This document shows positions 1 to 8,867 of a stretch of 64,000 nt of DNA, piece by piece. The DNA comes from an uncultured Oscillospiraceae bacterium (GTDB taxonomy: Bacteria > Bacillota > Clostridia > Oscillospirales > Acutalibacteraceae). The notes under the pieces were generated by a model. It did not search any database and was not told the DNA's origin. It was given only the letters and a program-made list of their open reading frames with translations. The stretch covers positions 1 to 64,000 of the forward strand of contig CABULH010000009.1 in the NCBI GenBank assembly GCA_902492455.1, read 5' to 3'. Position 1 is the first letter of the stretch. Each line of letters opens with the position of its first letter. Position numbers and translations under genes: made by a program.

Positions 1-958
1 TGGTTTCCATCTTCACCTGCAATGTGTAGGTGCCCGCCGTAATCGGCCACCACAATCGCTCCGCCGCCCATGTGGCGCTGCTTGCCGACGGCATCGTTAG
101 AGTAACGCCGTTGTTGTACCGCTCCACCGTGGCGCTGCCAATCCCTTCCACGCTACTGGCGATCTGACAGGGGCTTTCCAGCCCGATCAGATTCTTCCCG
201 CAGATCATTGTCTTGACAGGGGCCACCCCCACCAAGGTGTAAGGTTTATCTGGCCCCTTGTCTCCCGTGCCCGTCTCCATGGTCCGCCCGGCAATCTTTT
301 CCGTCCTGGCGGTTTCTCCGCTTTCCGGCGCCTGTGTCCACACGGGGATCAAGGACAATTTGCCTTCCCGGTCTAGCTGCCCATTACACAACGCCGCCTC
401 GGCAATCTGCCCCAACACCTGTCGGCAGGTCTCCTCGCCTGAGAAATTGGGCGGCTCGGTCAGCTGACGATCAGATCCCAAAAAATCCCCGCCATCATGC
501 TGTAGGCCGCACAAGGCGCACACAGCTGCCAAATACGCCTTGATTGTGATGGGGTATGTGATATCTGACAGCGCCTTGATCTTGATCGTTCCTGTATTCT
601 GGATCTTGTCATAAGCCGTTACCGTAGCCGTTTTTGCTGCTTTGTCTGTATCCACATGATCCACGTACAGCGGCGGCATCGGTACATATTCCACCGTCCC
701 GTCCGGAAGAGTGAGGCCGATCTCAACCAGCACATCCCCGGATATGTCGGCATATTGTCCATCACGGTCGATCAGTTCTATGGCTGCCTTCTGGCTCGTG
801 ATGCTTCCGACCAGCTTTTTCCCGTCTCCTCGGTCGTAAGTAATCTTCCGCAGATCCCCATCGTCTGTGATGACTTTTCCATCTATGGTGACCCTGGCGC
901 GACACTCCCGGGCGGATGCAACCGCAGCGTTTTGATATACATTTGATACGCTATACAC
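1..958 (-). CDS. Phage baseplate / tail-tip protein (partial, runs off window)
   Basis: An open frame without stops runs from a GTG at 958 leftward off the window, about 319 residues seen. A GAGG lies 6 nt upstream of the GTG; another GTG at 970 overlaps the preceding stop, so the start is uncertain. The visible part alternates polar beta-rich segments (for example ITDDGDLRKITYDRGDG) and tryptophan-rich stretches near the cut end. Position directly after tape measure and one small tail gene is where siphophages encode the tail-tip/baseplate hub or tail-associated lysin. The family was not identified from sequence alone. Confidence 0.6.
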   Translation of the reverse strand, partial: MYSVSNVYQNAAVASARECRARVTIDGKVITDDGDLRKITYDRGDGKKLVGSITSQKAAIELIDRDGQYADISGDVLVEIGLTLPDGTVEYVPMPPLYVDHVDTDKAAKTATVTAYDKIQNTGTIKIKALSDITYPITIKAYLAAVCALCGLQHDGGDFLGSDRQLTEPPNFSGEETCRQVLGQIAEAALCNGQLDREGKLSLIPVWTQAPESGETARTEKIAGRTMETGTGDKGPDKPYTLVGVAPVKTMICGKNLIGLESPCQIASSVEGIGSATVERYNNGVTLTMPSASSATWAAERLWWPITAGTYTLQVKMET

Positions 959-966
959 TGTGCACC

Positions 967-1329
967 TCACATTTCTATGAAGCTTAAACTCGTTTCTTCG
1001 TATGCGTTTTGTGACACATATACATTCAATAAAGTTATTTGCGTCTGGCCCACATAAGCGAGCATGGTCCTCATTGCGTTTGTCCTTGGATGTAAAAACT
1101 TAACCTCAAAAACATAACTGTATATGGCATCTAGTAGTGCCGTGGCTGTAGATTGATTCATCGGAAGAAAGTGACATGTTATTTTGTCTTTCCTGTTGAC
1201 GATATCTACGGCATTATCTCCACGGGCGTTTCGACCGCTATCCTCGGACAAAAATACTGTAGGCTCATATGTAATCTTAATAACATATTTGGAAAAATCT
1301 ACTCCATTGATTTCCAATACCTGTGCCAT
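967..1329 (-). CDS. Small phage tail protein (120 aa)
   Basis: Start chosen at the ATG preceded by GGAGTG seven nucleotides upstream. The protein begins MAQVLEINGVDFSKYV and is beta-rich with no membrane segment. Small proteins with an LEINGVDF-like opening between the tape measure and baseplate genes are common in clostridial siphophages (I believe DUF6711-like, not verified). It may fill the distal-tail adaptor role. It is part of the leftward late operon, 13 nt after the tape measure stop. Confidence 0.55.
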   Translation of the reverse strand: MAQVLEINGVDFSKYVIKITYEPTVFLSEDSGRNARGDNAVDIVNRKDKITCHFLPMNQSTATALLDAIYSYVFEVKFLHPRTNAMRTMLAYVGQTQITLLNVYVSQNAYEETSLSFIEM

Positions 1330-1342
1330 ATTTTCACTCCAA

Positions 1343-3832
1343 TCATATTGGTATAGGCAAACTGCCGTGTTGCCTGGCATAGTCGCCCAAGGAATTAATG
1401 ACTAACTCTGCCAGTTTTGCATCCCCTACTTTTACCGTGATGTGCACCGGCCCTGTTTGTAATTTTGATATTTCTTCCGCCATTACTTGTCGGATCAGTC
1501 CTTCAGGAGCTTCGATATTTCGACCTGATTTCTGATCCCCCAACACCGCCAAAAATTCTCTGTTCGGCGGAATCACAGCGCCTTGGGCGAGTCTTGGAAT
1601 TTTAACTTCGCTTATGTTTTTTAAGTTAAATCCGACGCTTTTACCGCCTATTACCGGCACCCAGTCCGGGACATCAAAGCTTAGCTTGTTTACCGCATTG
1701 ATCGCAAAATTTATGCCTTTAATAATTCCGTTTGTCATGCCTTCAATTCCGCCGAGTATGGTATTAATAACTGTTTTGATTGCGCCCCATATCCCGTTAA
1801 AAATTCCTACGAAAAACTCCTTTACGGCGTTGAACGCCGGAACTATTTTTGTGTTCCACCATTTTTTAATGCCAACCCATGCGGCCTTCAGCTTATCTAA
1901 AATAAAATTCCAGTTTGGAGCAATTGCGGCAGCAAGGCCCGCCGCACCTGCGGCTATCAGCCCTATTCCGAGAGGGATCCCGGCACCCGTAAATAACAAT
2001 ATGACACCGAGTACCAGCAAAGCTGCGCTGACAATAGCCACTACGGCTCCAATCGGCCCTTGTAATGCTGATACAATAGTGTTCCAATTAGCCGCAACCG
2101 ATGCGGAAATACCTGCCGCTCCTGCTACCAATAGCCCAAGCCCCAACGGTAAGGCGGCTCCTGTAAATAGCAAAATAATTCCAAGTACCAGCAGCGCACC
2201 ACTGATAATGCCCACAACCGCACCAATAGGCCCTTGCAGAGCTTCATTCATGCTGTTCCAATTTGCGACAATTGTCGCGGCAATGCCTGCCGCTCCTGCA
2301 ACAATCAGGCCAATACCCAAAGGGATATTGGCACCGCTAAACGCCAATATCGCACCCAGTACCAAAAGTGTAATTCCGGCAAGCGTCACAGCCGCACCTA
2401 TTGGGCCCTGTAAAGCATTTTTTATACTATCCCAGTTGGCTGAAACCACTGTTGCAAGATCAGCCGCGCCCAGCAGCATAAGGCCGATGCCAAGTGGTAT
2501 ATTTGCACCTGAAAACGCCAAAATAGCGCCAAGAACCAAAAATGCACCGCCCACCAATCCGAATGCTTCTCCAATCGGTCCTTGCAAAGCCTGCTCTATA
2601 GCACCCCAATTTTCGCTTGCGGCATCAAACATGAGCGCAGCGCCAGCCGCCATAAGACCAATTCCCAATAAAATATGCGCTCCTGAGAAAGTCAAGATAG
2701 CTCCAAGCGCGAGCATTGCTGTACCGCTAAAGAATTCAATAATTGGGTCTACAGCTCCGCTAATAATACTTGTAAAATCCGGTGCAATGGTGGTATCTGT
2801 GCCTCCACTCGAACCACTGTCTCCGCTCATAATGTTCATCTCATCAAAACCGGCAATTGACTTTGATGCTTTATTTGCGGCCTTATTAACACCTTCAAGC
2901 GCTTTTTGTTCATCATATAGATTTTTTGCTGCCTCTGCCGACTGATCGATTGTCTTTCCAAATAACGAGGATGTCACTCTAGCAATACCAGATACGGCAA
3001 CCGCTAAAATGTTGACTAATTCCGAAAATGCCGGTATAATCACGTCCCTAAGTGGTTGCGCAAGCGTCAGCAAAGCGCCTTTTAGTCTAGCTGCTGCCGC
3101 CGCCATTTCATCGTTGGATTTCAAGGCCTTCCCGATCCATTCGCGGAATTCAGTCAAGCCCTTAGTTATCACTGTAAATACAAGGGCGCTTCGCATAACT
3201 GATTTTAAACGGAGAGCAAAGGTCGCGGCATTCTTTTGCGCCCTTGCCATAGCTCCAGCCATGGCGCTTCCACTTCTTGACGCCCCACGAAGTGCGTTTT
3301 TGGCTTGGCTCGCAGAATAAGCAATTCCGGCCGTTGCCTTATTTGCGTTTTTTGTCTGTTGAGTCAGCCCCGCAGTCTGTATATTCGCTACGCTAGTATT
3401 ATTTTCAAAACCAACAGCTGATTTATTTGCTAATTCTATTTGCTGCGCCAGCTCTCCCGCCTTGGTTTTCATGCCATCCAATTTTTCGTATGCCGGGAGC
3501 AGCTTCGCGTCGATTTTATCGATTTTCTCGATAATCTTGTCCTGCTCCGCTTGCAGCTGCTGCACCTTCTGATTAGCATCCATTTCTTTAACGTCTGCGC
3601 CAGATACACCGTTGATCCAAGCGGCTTGGTATTCCTGCACCTCTTTTTTTGCTTCGGCAATTTTTAATCGCAGTTCTTCTGCTTGCTCAACCAGCGGGGA
3701 CTTGGCAGCCTCGCGCGAGTTTATGTCCTTTTCTATTTTCTCAACATCCTTTGTCAGCTCTCTGAGTTCCTTATCTGCTTCGGATGCATCTATATTTGTG
3801 CTAATGATTATGGATCCGTCTGCATTCGACAT
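1343..3832 (-). CDS. Tail tape measure protein
   Basis: An 829-aa protein with an N-terminal coiled-coil region (to about residue 120), an Ala/Arg-rich stretch, then five near-tandem 58-residue hydrophobic repeats each containing LGAILAFSGANIPLGIGL-like sequence and closing with a conserved NW plus ALQGPIG, followed by a tryptophan-rich amphipathic region (WVGIKKWWNTKIVPAF) typical of tape measures. Length would predict a tail of roughly 120 nm at 0.15 nm per residue (family rule, inference). The start at 3832 has GGTGG seven nucleotides upstream; an ATG at 3847 in frame is the alternative. Confidence 0.93.
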   Translation of the reverse strand: MSNADGSIIISTNIDASEADKELRELTKDVEKIEKDINSREAAKSPLVEQAEELRLKIAEAKKEVQEYQAAWINGVSGADVKEMDANQKVQQLQAEQDKIIEKIDKIDAKLLPAYEKLDGMKTKAGELAQQIELANKSAVGFENNTSVANIQTAGLTQQTKNANKATAGIAYSASQAKNALRGASRSGSAMAGAMARAQKNAATFALRLKSVMRSALVFTVITKGLTEFREWIGKALKSNDEMAAAAARLKGALLTLAQPLRDVIIPAFSELVNILAVAVSGIARVTSSLFGKTIDQSAEAAKNLYDEQKALEGVNKAANKASKSIAGFDEMNIMSGDSGSSGGTDTTIAPDFTSIISGAVDPIIEFFSGTAMLALGAILTFSGAHILLGIGLMAAGAALMFDAASENWGAIEQALQGPIGEAFGLVGGAFLVLGAILAFSGANIPLGIGLMLLGAADLATVVSANWDSIKNALQGPIGAAVTLAGITLLVLGAILAFSGANIPLGIGLIVAGAAGIAATIVANWNSMNEALQGPIGAVVGIISGALLVLGIILLFTGAALPLGLGLLVAGAAGISASVAANWNTIVSALQGPIGAVVAIVSAALLVLGVILLFTGAGIPLGIGLIAAGAAGLAAAIAPNWNFILDKLKAAWVGIKKWWNTKIVPAFNAVKEFFVGIFNGIWGAIKTVINTILGGIEGMTNGIIKGINFAINAVNKLSFDVPDWVPVIGGKSVGFNLKNISEVKIPRLAQGAVIPPNREFLAVLGDQKSGRNIEAPEGLIRQVMAEEISKLQTGPVHITVKVGDAKLAELVINSLGDYARQHGSLPIPI
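1720..2640 (-). repeat. Five tandem 58-codon repeats in the tape measure gene
   Basis: Five copies of a unit of about 174 bp encode Gly/Ala/Leu-rich helices ending in ENW, ANW, ANW, ANW and PNW. Four copies are joined by ALQGPIG. Copies differ at synonymous and conservative sites, so this is an old internal duplication. Exact boundaries are approximate. Confidence 0.8.
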
Positions 3833-3848
3833 GCTTTTCACCACCATA

Positions 3849-4424
3849 CTATGTCCATTGCTTTATAAGGCTTTCGTCGTTTTCGGTGTATTTCGTTTTA
3901 AAATCCACCAATTTTCGATTTCTGCGCAACCAATCCTTTTCGGATTTATCGAGTTTTTGATTCCGGGCTATTTTGCTGCGTATTCCAACCACTTGTGCAA
4001 ACGTGCAGTCTCCGCCGATCTCATAATAAGCGGATAAAAAAGACCACCAATGGAACCCTCCTGTGTTTGTTTCGGCATCATATGGGATTGACCGGATTTC
4101 TTTTCCAACTACGCGGTTAATCGGTGCGCATATAATCGCAAAGTCCTGCTCCCAATCCACAAGCCGCGGAGATTTTTCGCGTGAATCTTCGTACTCGCCG
4201 CCGTTTACAAACCATAAGCATTCTTCAACCGCTTGTTCATAGCTCGTAAGTGGCATATTGTTAAATTCCGGATAAAATATGGTGAGGGCCGCCAGCAACC
4301 TTTCCTCGTCGCTCAGTTCCGGATCTGACATAGCGATACAGATATCTAATATCGCCCGATAGTCATATCGGATGGCATATTCCACGCCATCGATTATCAG
4401 ACGTGTAGGCAAATCGTAAATCAT
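3849..4424 (-). CDS. Gp15-family phage protein, tail assembly
   Basis: 191 aa. The segment FHWWSFLSAYYEIGGDCTF followed by IRSKIARNQKLDKSEKDW is the signature region of the bacteriophage Gp15 family (Pfam Gp15), found downstream of the tail tube gene in A118-like phages and thought to act as the second tail assembly chaperone. It follows the first chaperone gene by 41 nt and has its own GGAG 11 nt upstream of ATG. The charged Lys/Arg C-terminus is typical. Confidence 0.85.
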   Translation of the reverse strand: MIYDLPTRLIIDGVEYAIRYDYRAILDICIAMSDPELSDEERLLAALTIFYPEFNNMPLTSYEQAVEECLWFVNGGEYEDSREKSPRLVDWEQDFAIICAPINRVVGKEIRSIPYDAETNTGGFHWWSFLSAYYEIGGDCTFAQVVGIRSKIARNQKLDKSEKDWLRRNRKLVDFKTKYTENDESLIKQWT

Positions 4425-4465
4425 CTATATTTCATCTCCAGACCAGACGCGGCCCTCATGCCGCT

Positions 4466-4897
4466 TTATTTCTTTATACGGCTTTGATATTTCGCCGTAT
4501 ATTTGGCGATTCTCGCGTTTGTTTGCTTTTGCTCCTTTGCAAAGGAAGTGTCGATCTCATCCATAACTGACAACATGAGGTTGCACCATACAGGCAGCCC
4601 ATCTGCCATGGCATATACATTCATTTTGCCAAACAGTGCGTCGCAAACCGGCGCATCAAACACGCCATCGACCATACGGCGCATTTCGGCATCCCTTTCT
4701 CTGGCGACCTCAAAAATTTGTTTTTTATCCGTTAACCCATCGACTTCCGCTTTGTACTCGTCTTGCTTTTTATCCAACTCGTAAAACGTATTAAAAAGCC
4801 GCTCTACAAATGCGCTGTCCGTCGGGTTAAATAACACTTCGCATACTCCGTTAATGTTATATGGTACAAGCCCGGTAGAAAAGTTAATATTAGGCAT
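4466..4897 (-). CDS. Tail assembly chaperone, first component
   Basis: 143 aa, acidic and helical with a basic C-terminal tail (KYTAKYQSRIKK). It lies between the tail tube gene and Gp15, the conserved position of the first tail assembly chaperone, which coats the tape measure during tail assembly. It begins 3 nt after the tail tube stop, so the two are translationally linked. Assignment rests on order and composition rather than on a recognised motif. Confidence 0.6.
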   Translation of the reverse strand: MPNINFSTGLVPYNINGVCEVLFNPTDSAFVERLFNTFYELDKKQDEYKAEVDGLTDKKQIFEVARERDAEMRRMVDGVFDAPVCDALFGKMNVYAMADGLPVWCNLMLSVMDEIDTSFAKEQKQTNARIAKYTAKYQSRIKK

Positions 4898-4900
4898 TGA

Positions 4901-5434
4901 TTACGCCTCCGTATCTGGCGTAAATGTTACTACGCCGCTGGAAATAGAAGCAGTTCCCGTTGTACGTTCTCCACCGTATGTTACATCCAACGGCAGCCCA
5001 ATATTTCCTCCGCCGCTGCCGCCAATGCTAGATGGTTTTACGGCACAAGCGCTGTACCTCTCCGCAAAAGCAGACCCCTTGGTCCCTGCATAAAGGTGTA
5101 CAATCAGCATATCCATATTGGATAAGGCAGGAGCGTTCTGCTCTTTAATCGCCAAATTCCAGATTTTCACTTGCGCCGCATCTCCGGAATCCAGGTCGCA
5201 CGGGTCGAAGGTTTGGGTAATGGTGGGCTTTTTCAGTGTCGTGTGAGTATGGCCTAAAATGTCCTGTTTGGTTTCCTCTCCCCAATCGATTTCTTCCGAA
5301 CTGTCTTCCACGCGCTTGCCGATTGGGCTCCATGTCGCAGATTCGGAAGTGCCGGTATTGAGATAGGCGATCAGCAATTCGCGTTCAATAGTTTCGCCCG
5401 CATTGGTGTTAAAAGTAAGATCAGCCAAATTCAT
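4901..5434 (-). CDS. Major tail (tube) protein
   Basis: 177 aa, beta-rich and Gly/Thr-rich, with a C-terminal immunoglobulin-like stretch (TASISSGVVTFTPDTEA). It lies between the last connector gene and the tail chaperones, the invariant site for the tail tube subunit of siphophages. It begins MNLADLTFNTNAG, which resembles tube proteins of Firmicutes phages. It should be among the most abundant virion proteins. Confidence 0.8.
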   Translation of the reverse strand: MNLADLTFNTNAGETIERELLIAYLNTGTSESATWSPIGKRVEDSSEEIDWGEETKQDILGHTHTTLKKPTITQTFDPCDLDSGDAAQVKIWNLAIKEQNAPALSNMDMLIVHLYAGTKGSAFAERYSACAVKPSSIGGSGGGNIGLPLDVTYGGERTTGTASISSGVVTFTPDTEA

Positions 5435-5447
5435 TCACCTCGTATTT

Positions 5448-5852
5448 TTAATTGGTAGTTTGCTTTTCCATCCGCAGCTTAATCTGTACCTGGTATATCC
5501 CTGTACCGTTTTCGCTAATATCCATCAGCATGATATTGGATGGCGTAATTTTTACAGCTTTGTAGCCACCTGGAAGTTCCGGGAGCGGCGCATCCTCCAG
5601 CCAAGCGTATAGCCCTTCCAGAAAATCGTAGTTGTCCTGTCGGTCTACCTCATCCGCCGTGCATTCACGAGTCAAAAACACATAATCGTTTTCGTATGTG
5701 CGATTACCAAGAATGTCTTTCTTTACAAGCACGTTCCCAGTCGGCGCCACGGCATAGCTTTCCGATTCTTCCACCTGATCGGTGAGGATCCGCATTGGCT
5801 TCATACCGCTATACCCGGCTAGATAATCCTGCAACGCCCTCAAGATGCTCAT
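5448..5852 (-). CDS. Phage minor capsid protein 3 family (tail terminator)
   Basis: 134 aa. Start chosen at ATG 5852, which overlaps the previous stop as ATGA and has GGAGG 9 nt upstream. The pattern ILRALQDYL near the N-terminus and KITPSNIMLMDISENGTG ahead of a beta hairpin (YQVQIKLRMEKQ) fits the Minor_capsid_3 family, the last of three small head-tail proteins in A118-like phages. Known structures put such proteins at the head-proximal end of the tail tube. Confidence 0.75.
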   Translation of the reverse strand: MSILRALQDYLAGYSGMKPMRILTDQVEESESYAVAPTGNVLVKKDILGNRTYENDYVFLTRECTADEVDRQDNYDFLEGLYAWLEDAPLPELPGGYKAVKITPSNIMLMDISENGTGIYQVQIKLRMEKQTTN

Positions 5853-6265
5853 TTCGCCCTGCCTCCTGCCGCTGCCGCTATCTTTGCGGTAATCTGATTG
5901 CCCTTGTCCGACCACATTCGCTTATCCCATTTCGGGCCGCGCTTTGGGGCCTCGTGGTATTGCAAATCCTTCGGAGGAGACGCATACTTTTTTGGCTCAC
6001 CGCTTTTGGCGTAAGCGCTTCTGGTGTTGACCCCGACCATCAGCTTGCCGATGTACTGGTAATGGGCATAAGGCCCATCATACTTCACATAATCCAGTCC
6101 GATAGTCCGCTTGACATTTTTCAGTGTCCCTTGACGTGCGGGAACATACGGGTCCATCTGCTTGGCGCACTCGATGGTAAATTCCCGCTGCACTCGTCCA
6201 CCAGTTTCCAGACCACGACGCCGCAGAATTGCGCCAACGCTGTCCATCTTGACCTCAACCTTCAT
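5849..6265 (-). CDS. Phage minor capsid protein 2 family (head-tail joining)
   Basis: 138 aa. The motif DPYVPARQGTLKN followed by YAHYQYIGKLMVG matches the Minor_capsid_2 / HK97 gp10-like family, proteins that finish the tail top or join head and tail. Its start overlaps the preceding gene by 4 nt and its stop overlaps the next start, so the three minor capsid genes are one translationally coupled cassette. Confidence 0.82.
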   Translation of the reverse strand: MKVEVKMDSVGAILRRRGLETGGRVQREFTIECAKQMDPYVPARQGTLKNVKRTIGLDYVKYDGPYAHYQYIGKLMVGVNTRSAYAKSGEPKKYASPPKDLQYHEAPKRGPKWDKRMWSDKGNQITAKIAAAAGGRAK

Positions 6266-6666
6266 TTCCCCGTCACCTCCCAGTGCGCCATACCGCCACC
6301 ATAGTCCCGAGTGTCTACCGTGGAAATCGTCAGCAGATCATCAAATTTCTGCAATTCTTTTGTGGAGCGCTCGATCTCGTACCCGATGTCTCCCAGGACC
6401 ACCATATCTCCGCTTGCAATGGTCCATTTTCCAGTTTTGTCGGTCAGCGAGGCAAATTCCTTGGGCTTGATATAATCGCCGTCAGCGGCCACAGAAAAGG
6501 GGATAATGAGCATCAATCCGTTGTCGGCGGATGCGCCGTTTTTTCGGATGGTTCTGCCTTTGGAGCTGTCCCAGTACACTCCCTGCAGCACAGTCCGCTT
6601 CCATTTCTCGGTGTTCCCATTCAGGTACTTGTTGTAGAGGGTTACGGTGTGTGGCATCATATCCAT
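6262..6666 (-). CDS. Phage minor capsid protein 1 family (head closure)
   Basis: 134 aa from ATG 6666, which lies inside the end of the previous gene (10-nt overlap) with a G-rich ribosome site upstream. Features: MMPHTVTLYNKYL at the N-terminus, a beta-rich core, and GDMVVLGDIGYEI near the C-terminus, as in Minor_capsid_1 proteins. These are head-closure or stopper proteins that sit under the connector. Confidence 0.75.
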   Translation of the reverse strand: MDMMPHTVTLYNKYLNGNTEKWKRTVLQGVYWDSSKGRTIRKNGASADNGLMLIIPFSVAADGDYIKPKEFASLTDKTGKWTIASGDMVVLGDIGYEIERSTKELQKFDDLLTISTVDTRDYGGGMAHWEVTGK

Positions 6667-6971
6667 TGTGCCGCCCCCAAGCCCGGCAGATAGAGGCGGG
6701 CGGCGTCCAATAATCGCCGCTCCGCGCTCTTTCCTTGCACCGCATAAGTGCGGGACCAGCTCCCAACTGTCTGGCTCTGCACTTCTCCGCCGCGTTCGTT
6801 CTCCTGCCAAGCGTCCGCTACAGCGCAGGCGGCAAGGCTATACCCATCTTCTGCCGAATTAGCATCCAGTGTAGCCAGATATGCCTCGGCCCTGGCGGAC
6901 AGGCGGGGGAAATCCGCCTCGGCAATCGAATTCCCCATATATTCGCTTACATAATAACTGTAGTCAATCAC
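6657..6971 (-). CDS. Head-tail connector protein
   Basis: 104 aa, helical. It begins MIDYSYYVSEYMG, followed by SARAEAYLATLDAN and SLAACAVADAW, the alpha-helical pattern of gp6-like connector (adaptor) proteins that bind below the portal ring. It follows the major capsid gene by 14 nt and is followed by head-closure genes, the canonical order. Confidence 0.75.
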   Translation of the reverse strand: MIDYSYYVSEYMGNSIAEADFPRLSARAEAYLATLDANSAEDGYSLAACAVADAWQENERGGEVQSQTVGSWSRTYAVQGKSAERRLLDAARLYLPGLGAAQWI

Positions 6972-6985
6972 CGAGACGGCCTCCT

Positions 6986-7984
6986 TTAAGTGGACGTTTT
7001 GGGGGTGATAGCGATGCCTTTCAGCACAGCAGCCTTTAGGGTGTTTTTCAGAGCCACGCCAGCCACAAGCTCCACCTCGCCGGTCTTGACAGCGCCGGGG
7101 GCATTAAGGTCGGGCATGTAGCTCCGGATTACACTGTTGCCAATGGGGGAAATACCGTGGAAGGCATCCAGGCCAAGACACACCGCATAAATGTCGGTGG
7201 TACCGGCGGCACTCGTGCTGGCGGCGCTGGTGTCGATAATGTCCTGGGTGGCAGAGCCGGAATAATACTTCCCGGCATCCATCAAGGCAATGCCGTTATA
7301 CGTTTCCACGGTGCGGCCGAAATCGTCCTTATTCCGCTCATAATAACCGGCACGGCGGGCAGCTGCGCGGATCTTGTTGAGCATTTTGCCATTCATCAAC
7401 AGCATATCAGGGGTACCGTCGATAACGGAAAGGAACGCGTCCAGCTCATCCAAAAACGCCTGTGCGTTGCTGTCCAATTCGGCGGCGCTGGTGATGCTCA
7501 CTTCACTGGTGATTTCATTGGAAGTACCAGACAGGAGCTTTTTGAGACCGTCAAACGTATTGGTTACATACCCAGTACCGCTAGAGGCGGAGGTACCGTT
7601 GATTACCAGGTTGTGGAAATAGTTGGAAGTGGCTTTGATTGCCTGCTCGGTCTGAAACGCCAGCTCGTCCACCGCGCCGGAAGTATCCTGCAAAACACGG
7701 TCCACCTGGAAAGACCCGCCCATAATAATGGCGCTGGTGGTCTTTTTCTCGCGCTTGGCTTCGGCGGCGGTGTATTCGGTGTTGATGGCGCGCACGGCGG
7801 CGGTTCTCGGGGTTTTGAGCTGGATGTAACCGTAGGTCATGGTAGATCCTCCGGTTCCGGGGGAAATCGCGTTGTCAAAAGTCAATCTGTCCAGCAGCAG
7901 AGAACTGCGCCGAAACATATCGACAACCTGCTGATCCACTTTGTCGGCCATGCCGACCTTTGCTTCCGCTAAAGTAATAGCCAT
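6986..7984 (-). CDS. Major capsid protein
   Basis: 332 aa. The N-terminal MAITLAEAKVGMADKVDQQV and central MGGSFQVDRVLQDT / IKATSNYFHNLVING segments fit the HK97-fold major capsid proteins of A118-like phages, which assemble on a separate scaffold and are not obviously cleaved. It lies between scaffold and connector. The start is preceded by an AAAGGATG ribosome site. This should be the most abundant virion protein. Confidence 0.9.
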   Translation of the reverse strand: MAITLAEAKVGMADKVDQQVVDMFRRSSLLLDRLTFDNAISPGTGGSTMTYGYIQLKTPRTAAVRAINTEYTAAEAKREKKTTSAIIMGGSFQVDRVLQDTSGAVDELAFQTEQAIKATSNYFHNLVINGTSASSGTGYVTNTFDGLKKLLSGTSNEITSEVSITSAAELDSNAQAFLDELDAFLSVIDGTPDMLLMNGKMLNKIRAAARRAGYYERNKDDFGRTVETYNGIALMDAGKYYSGSATQDIIDTSAASTSAAGTTDIYAVCLGLDAFHGISPIGNSVIRSYMPDLNAPGAVKTGEVELVAGVALKNTLKAAVLKGIAITPKTST

Positions 7985-7991
7985 AAATTAA

Positions 7992-8561
7992 TCATCCTTT
8001 CGGTTCATATAGTTTTTTTAACGCACCAGCCAATGTGGTTGGGGCTTCACCTGGGGCATTTTCATGATCCTTCCCGCTGTCTACGCGGCTTACCGACACC
8101 GGTTTTTCCGATTCGAACATATAATCGTGTGACTTTTTCAGAGCCTCCAGCTGATCGTCCAGACCTGTCAGCTTATCGCCGTCTAACTTGATCTTGTCGC
8201 CGTCCAGAAGAGCCCTTACCGCTTTTACATCCCGCGCTTTACTGGACAATAGCGCAATGTCCAAGGCTTTATCCAGTGCCAAGCGCGCGGTGTCTGCATT
8301 GTACTTCTCTTGAAGGGCCTCAAAATCTCCTTTGAGCTTTTCTGCATCCACGCCGTCAAACTTTTTCACGGTTTCTTGGAGCTGTTGGATTGTCTTGTTG
8401 GCAGCCTCCACCTTCTGCGCCTCCGCGGCAAATTTCTCTTTGCTTACATAAGCGCCATCCGCCAGGTTCGCCAGCTTTACTTCTTTGCTGCCAGCCAGCT
8501 TTTCGGCCAACTGATCGTAAGTCAATGCCGCATCCCCAAAAATCGCTTTTAGAAATTCCAT
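7992..8561 (-). CDS. Phage scaffold protein (minor structural GP20 family)
   Basis: 189 aa from ATG 8561 with AAGGA five nucleotides upstream. It opens with MEFLKAIFGDAALTYDQLAE, continues as a long coiled coil (about residues 40 to 100) and ends with an acidic linker plus basic tail, the architecture of Phage_GP20 scaffolds. The scaffold organises capsid subunits and is expelled or degraded. It is separated from the upstream small gene by a hairpin, which may set its dosage. Confidence 0.88.
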   Translation of the reverse strand: MEFLKAIFGDAALTYDQLAEKLAGSKEVKLANLADGAYVSKEKFAAEAQKVEAANKTIQQLQETVKKFDGVDAEKLKGDFEALQEKYNADTARLALDKALDIALLSSKARDVKAVRALLDGDKIKLDGDKLTGLDDQLEALKKSHDYMFESEKPVSVSRVDSGKDHENAPGEAPTTLAGALKKLYEPKG

Positions 8562-8664
8562 GCTGATCCTTTCACGCTCTGGCAAATCGCTTTTATTTGT
8601 AAATTCGCAGCTGCTCTGCGCTGGAGCGTTCCGGCATTTAAGGCCCGGCCGGAAGGGGCATTTT

Positions 8665-8701
8665 TTGTATAACAAAAGGACGGCGCCGAAGCGTCGCCCT
8701 T
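8665..8701 (-). terminator. Hairpin ahead of scaffold and capsid genes
   Basis: On the minus strand an 11-bp stem (one G-U, one mismatch) with a TTCG tetraloop is followed by TTTTGTTAT. It lies between the 50-aa gene and the scaffold, so it could act as a partial terminator or as a processing site within the late operon. Confidence 0.6.
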
Positions 8702-8713
8702 GTTACCGATGGA

Positions 8714-8866
8714 TTATTCTGATTTTTCGTCTATGGTTGATTCGTTCTTAAGCAATGGGTTTTTGAGTGGAGGGTCTTCCAGCACAAATATGGTATCCTC
8801 GTCGTACTCGCTTAGTTCCCTATCTATGTCTGCTATATGGACGATTTTCCGGCTGTCCTTTCCCAT
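8714..8866 (-). CDS. Small phage protein of 50 aa, unknown
   Basis: ATG 8866 has GAGGTGAG 8 nt upstream, overlapping the end of the minor capsid gene. The product is acidic (MGKDSRKIVHIADIDREL start; DEDTIFVLEDPPLKNPLL middle) with no membrane segment or Cys. It is too short for most gene callers. Position between minor capsid and scaffold genes suggests a small head-assembly factor; no family was recognised. Confidence 0.65.
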   Translation of the reverse strand: MGKDSRKIVHIADIDRELSEYDEDTIFVLEDPPLKNPLLKNESTIDEKSE

Positions 8867-8867
8867 G

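Noticed and set aside
1614..2945. A 443-aa plus-strand frame
   Set aside because: Antisense to the tape measure repeats; Ala/Pro-rich repetition mirrors the repeats of the real gene.
3849..4897. Programmed frameshift joining the two tail chaperone genes
   Set aside because: No slippery heptamer seen near the first stop; the second gene has its own start and ribosome site 41 nt downstream.
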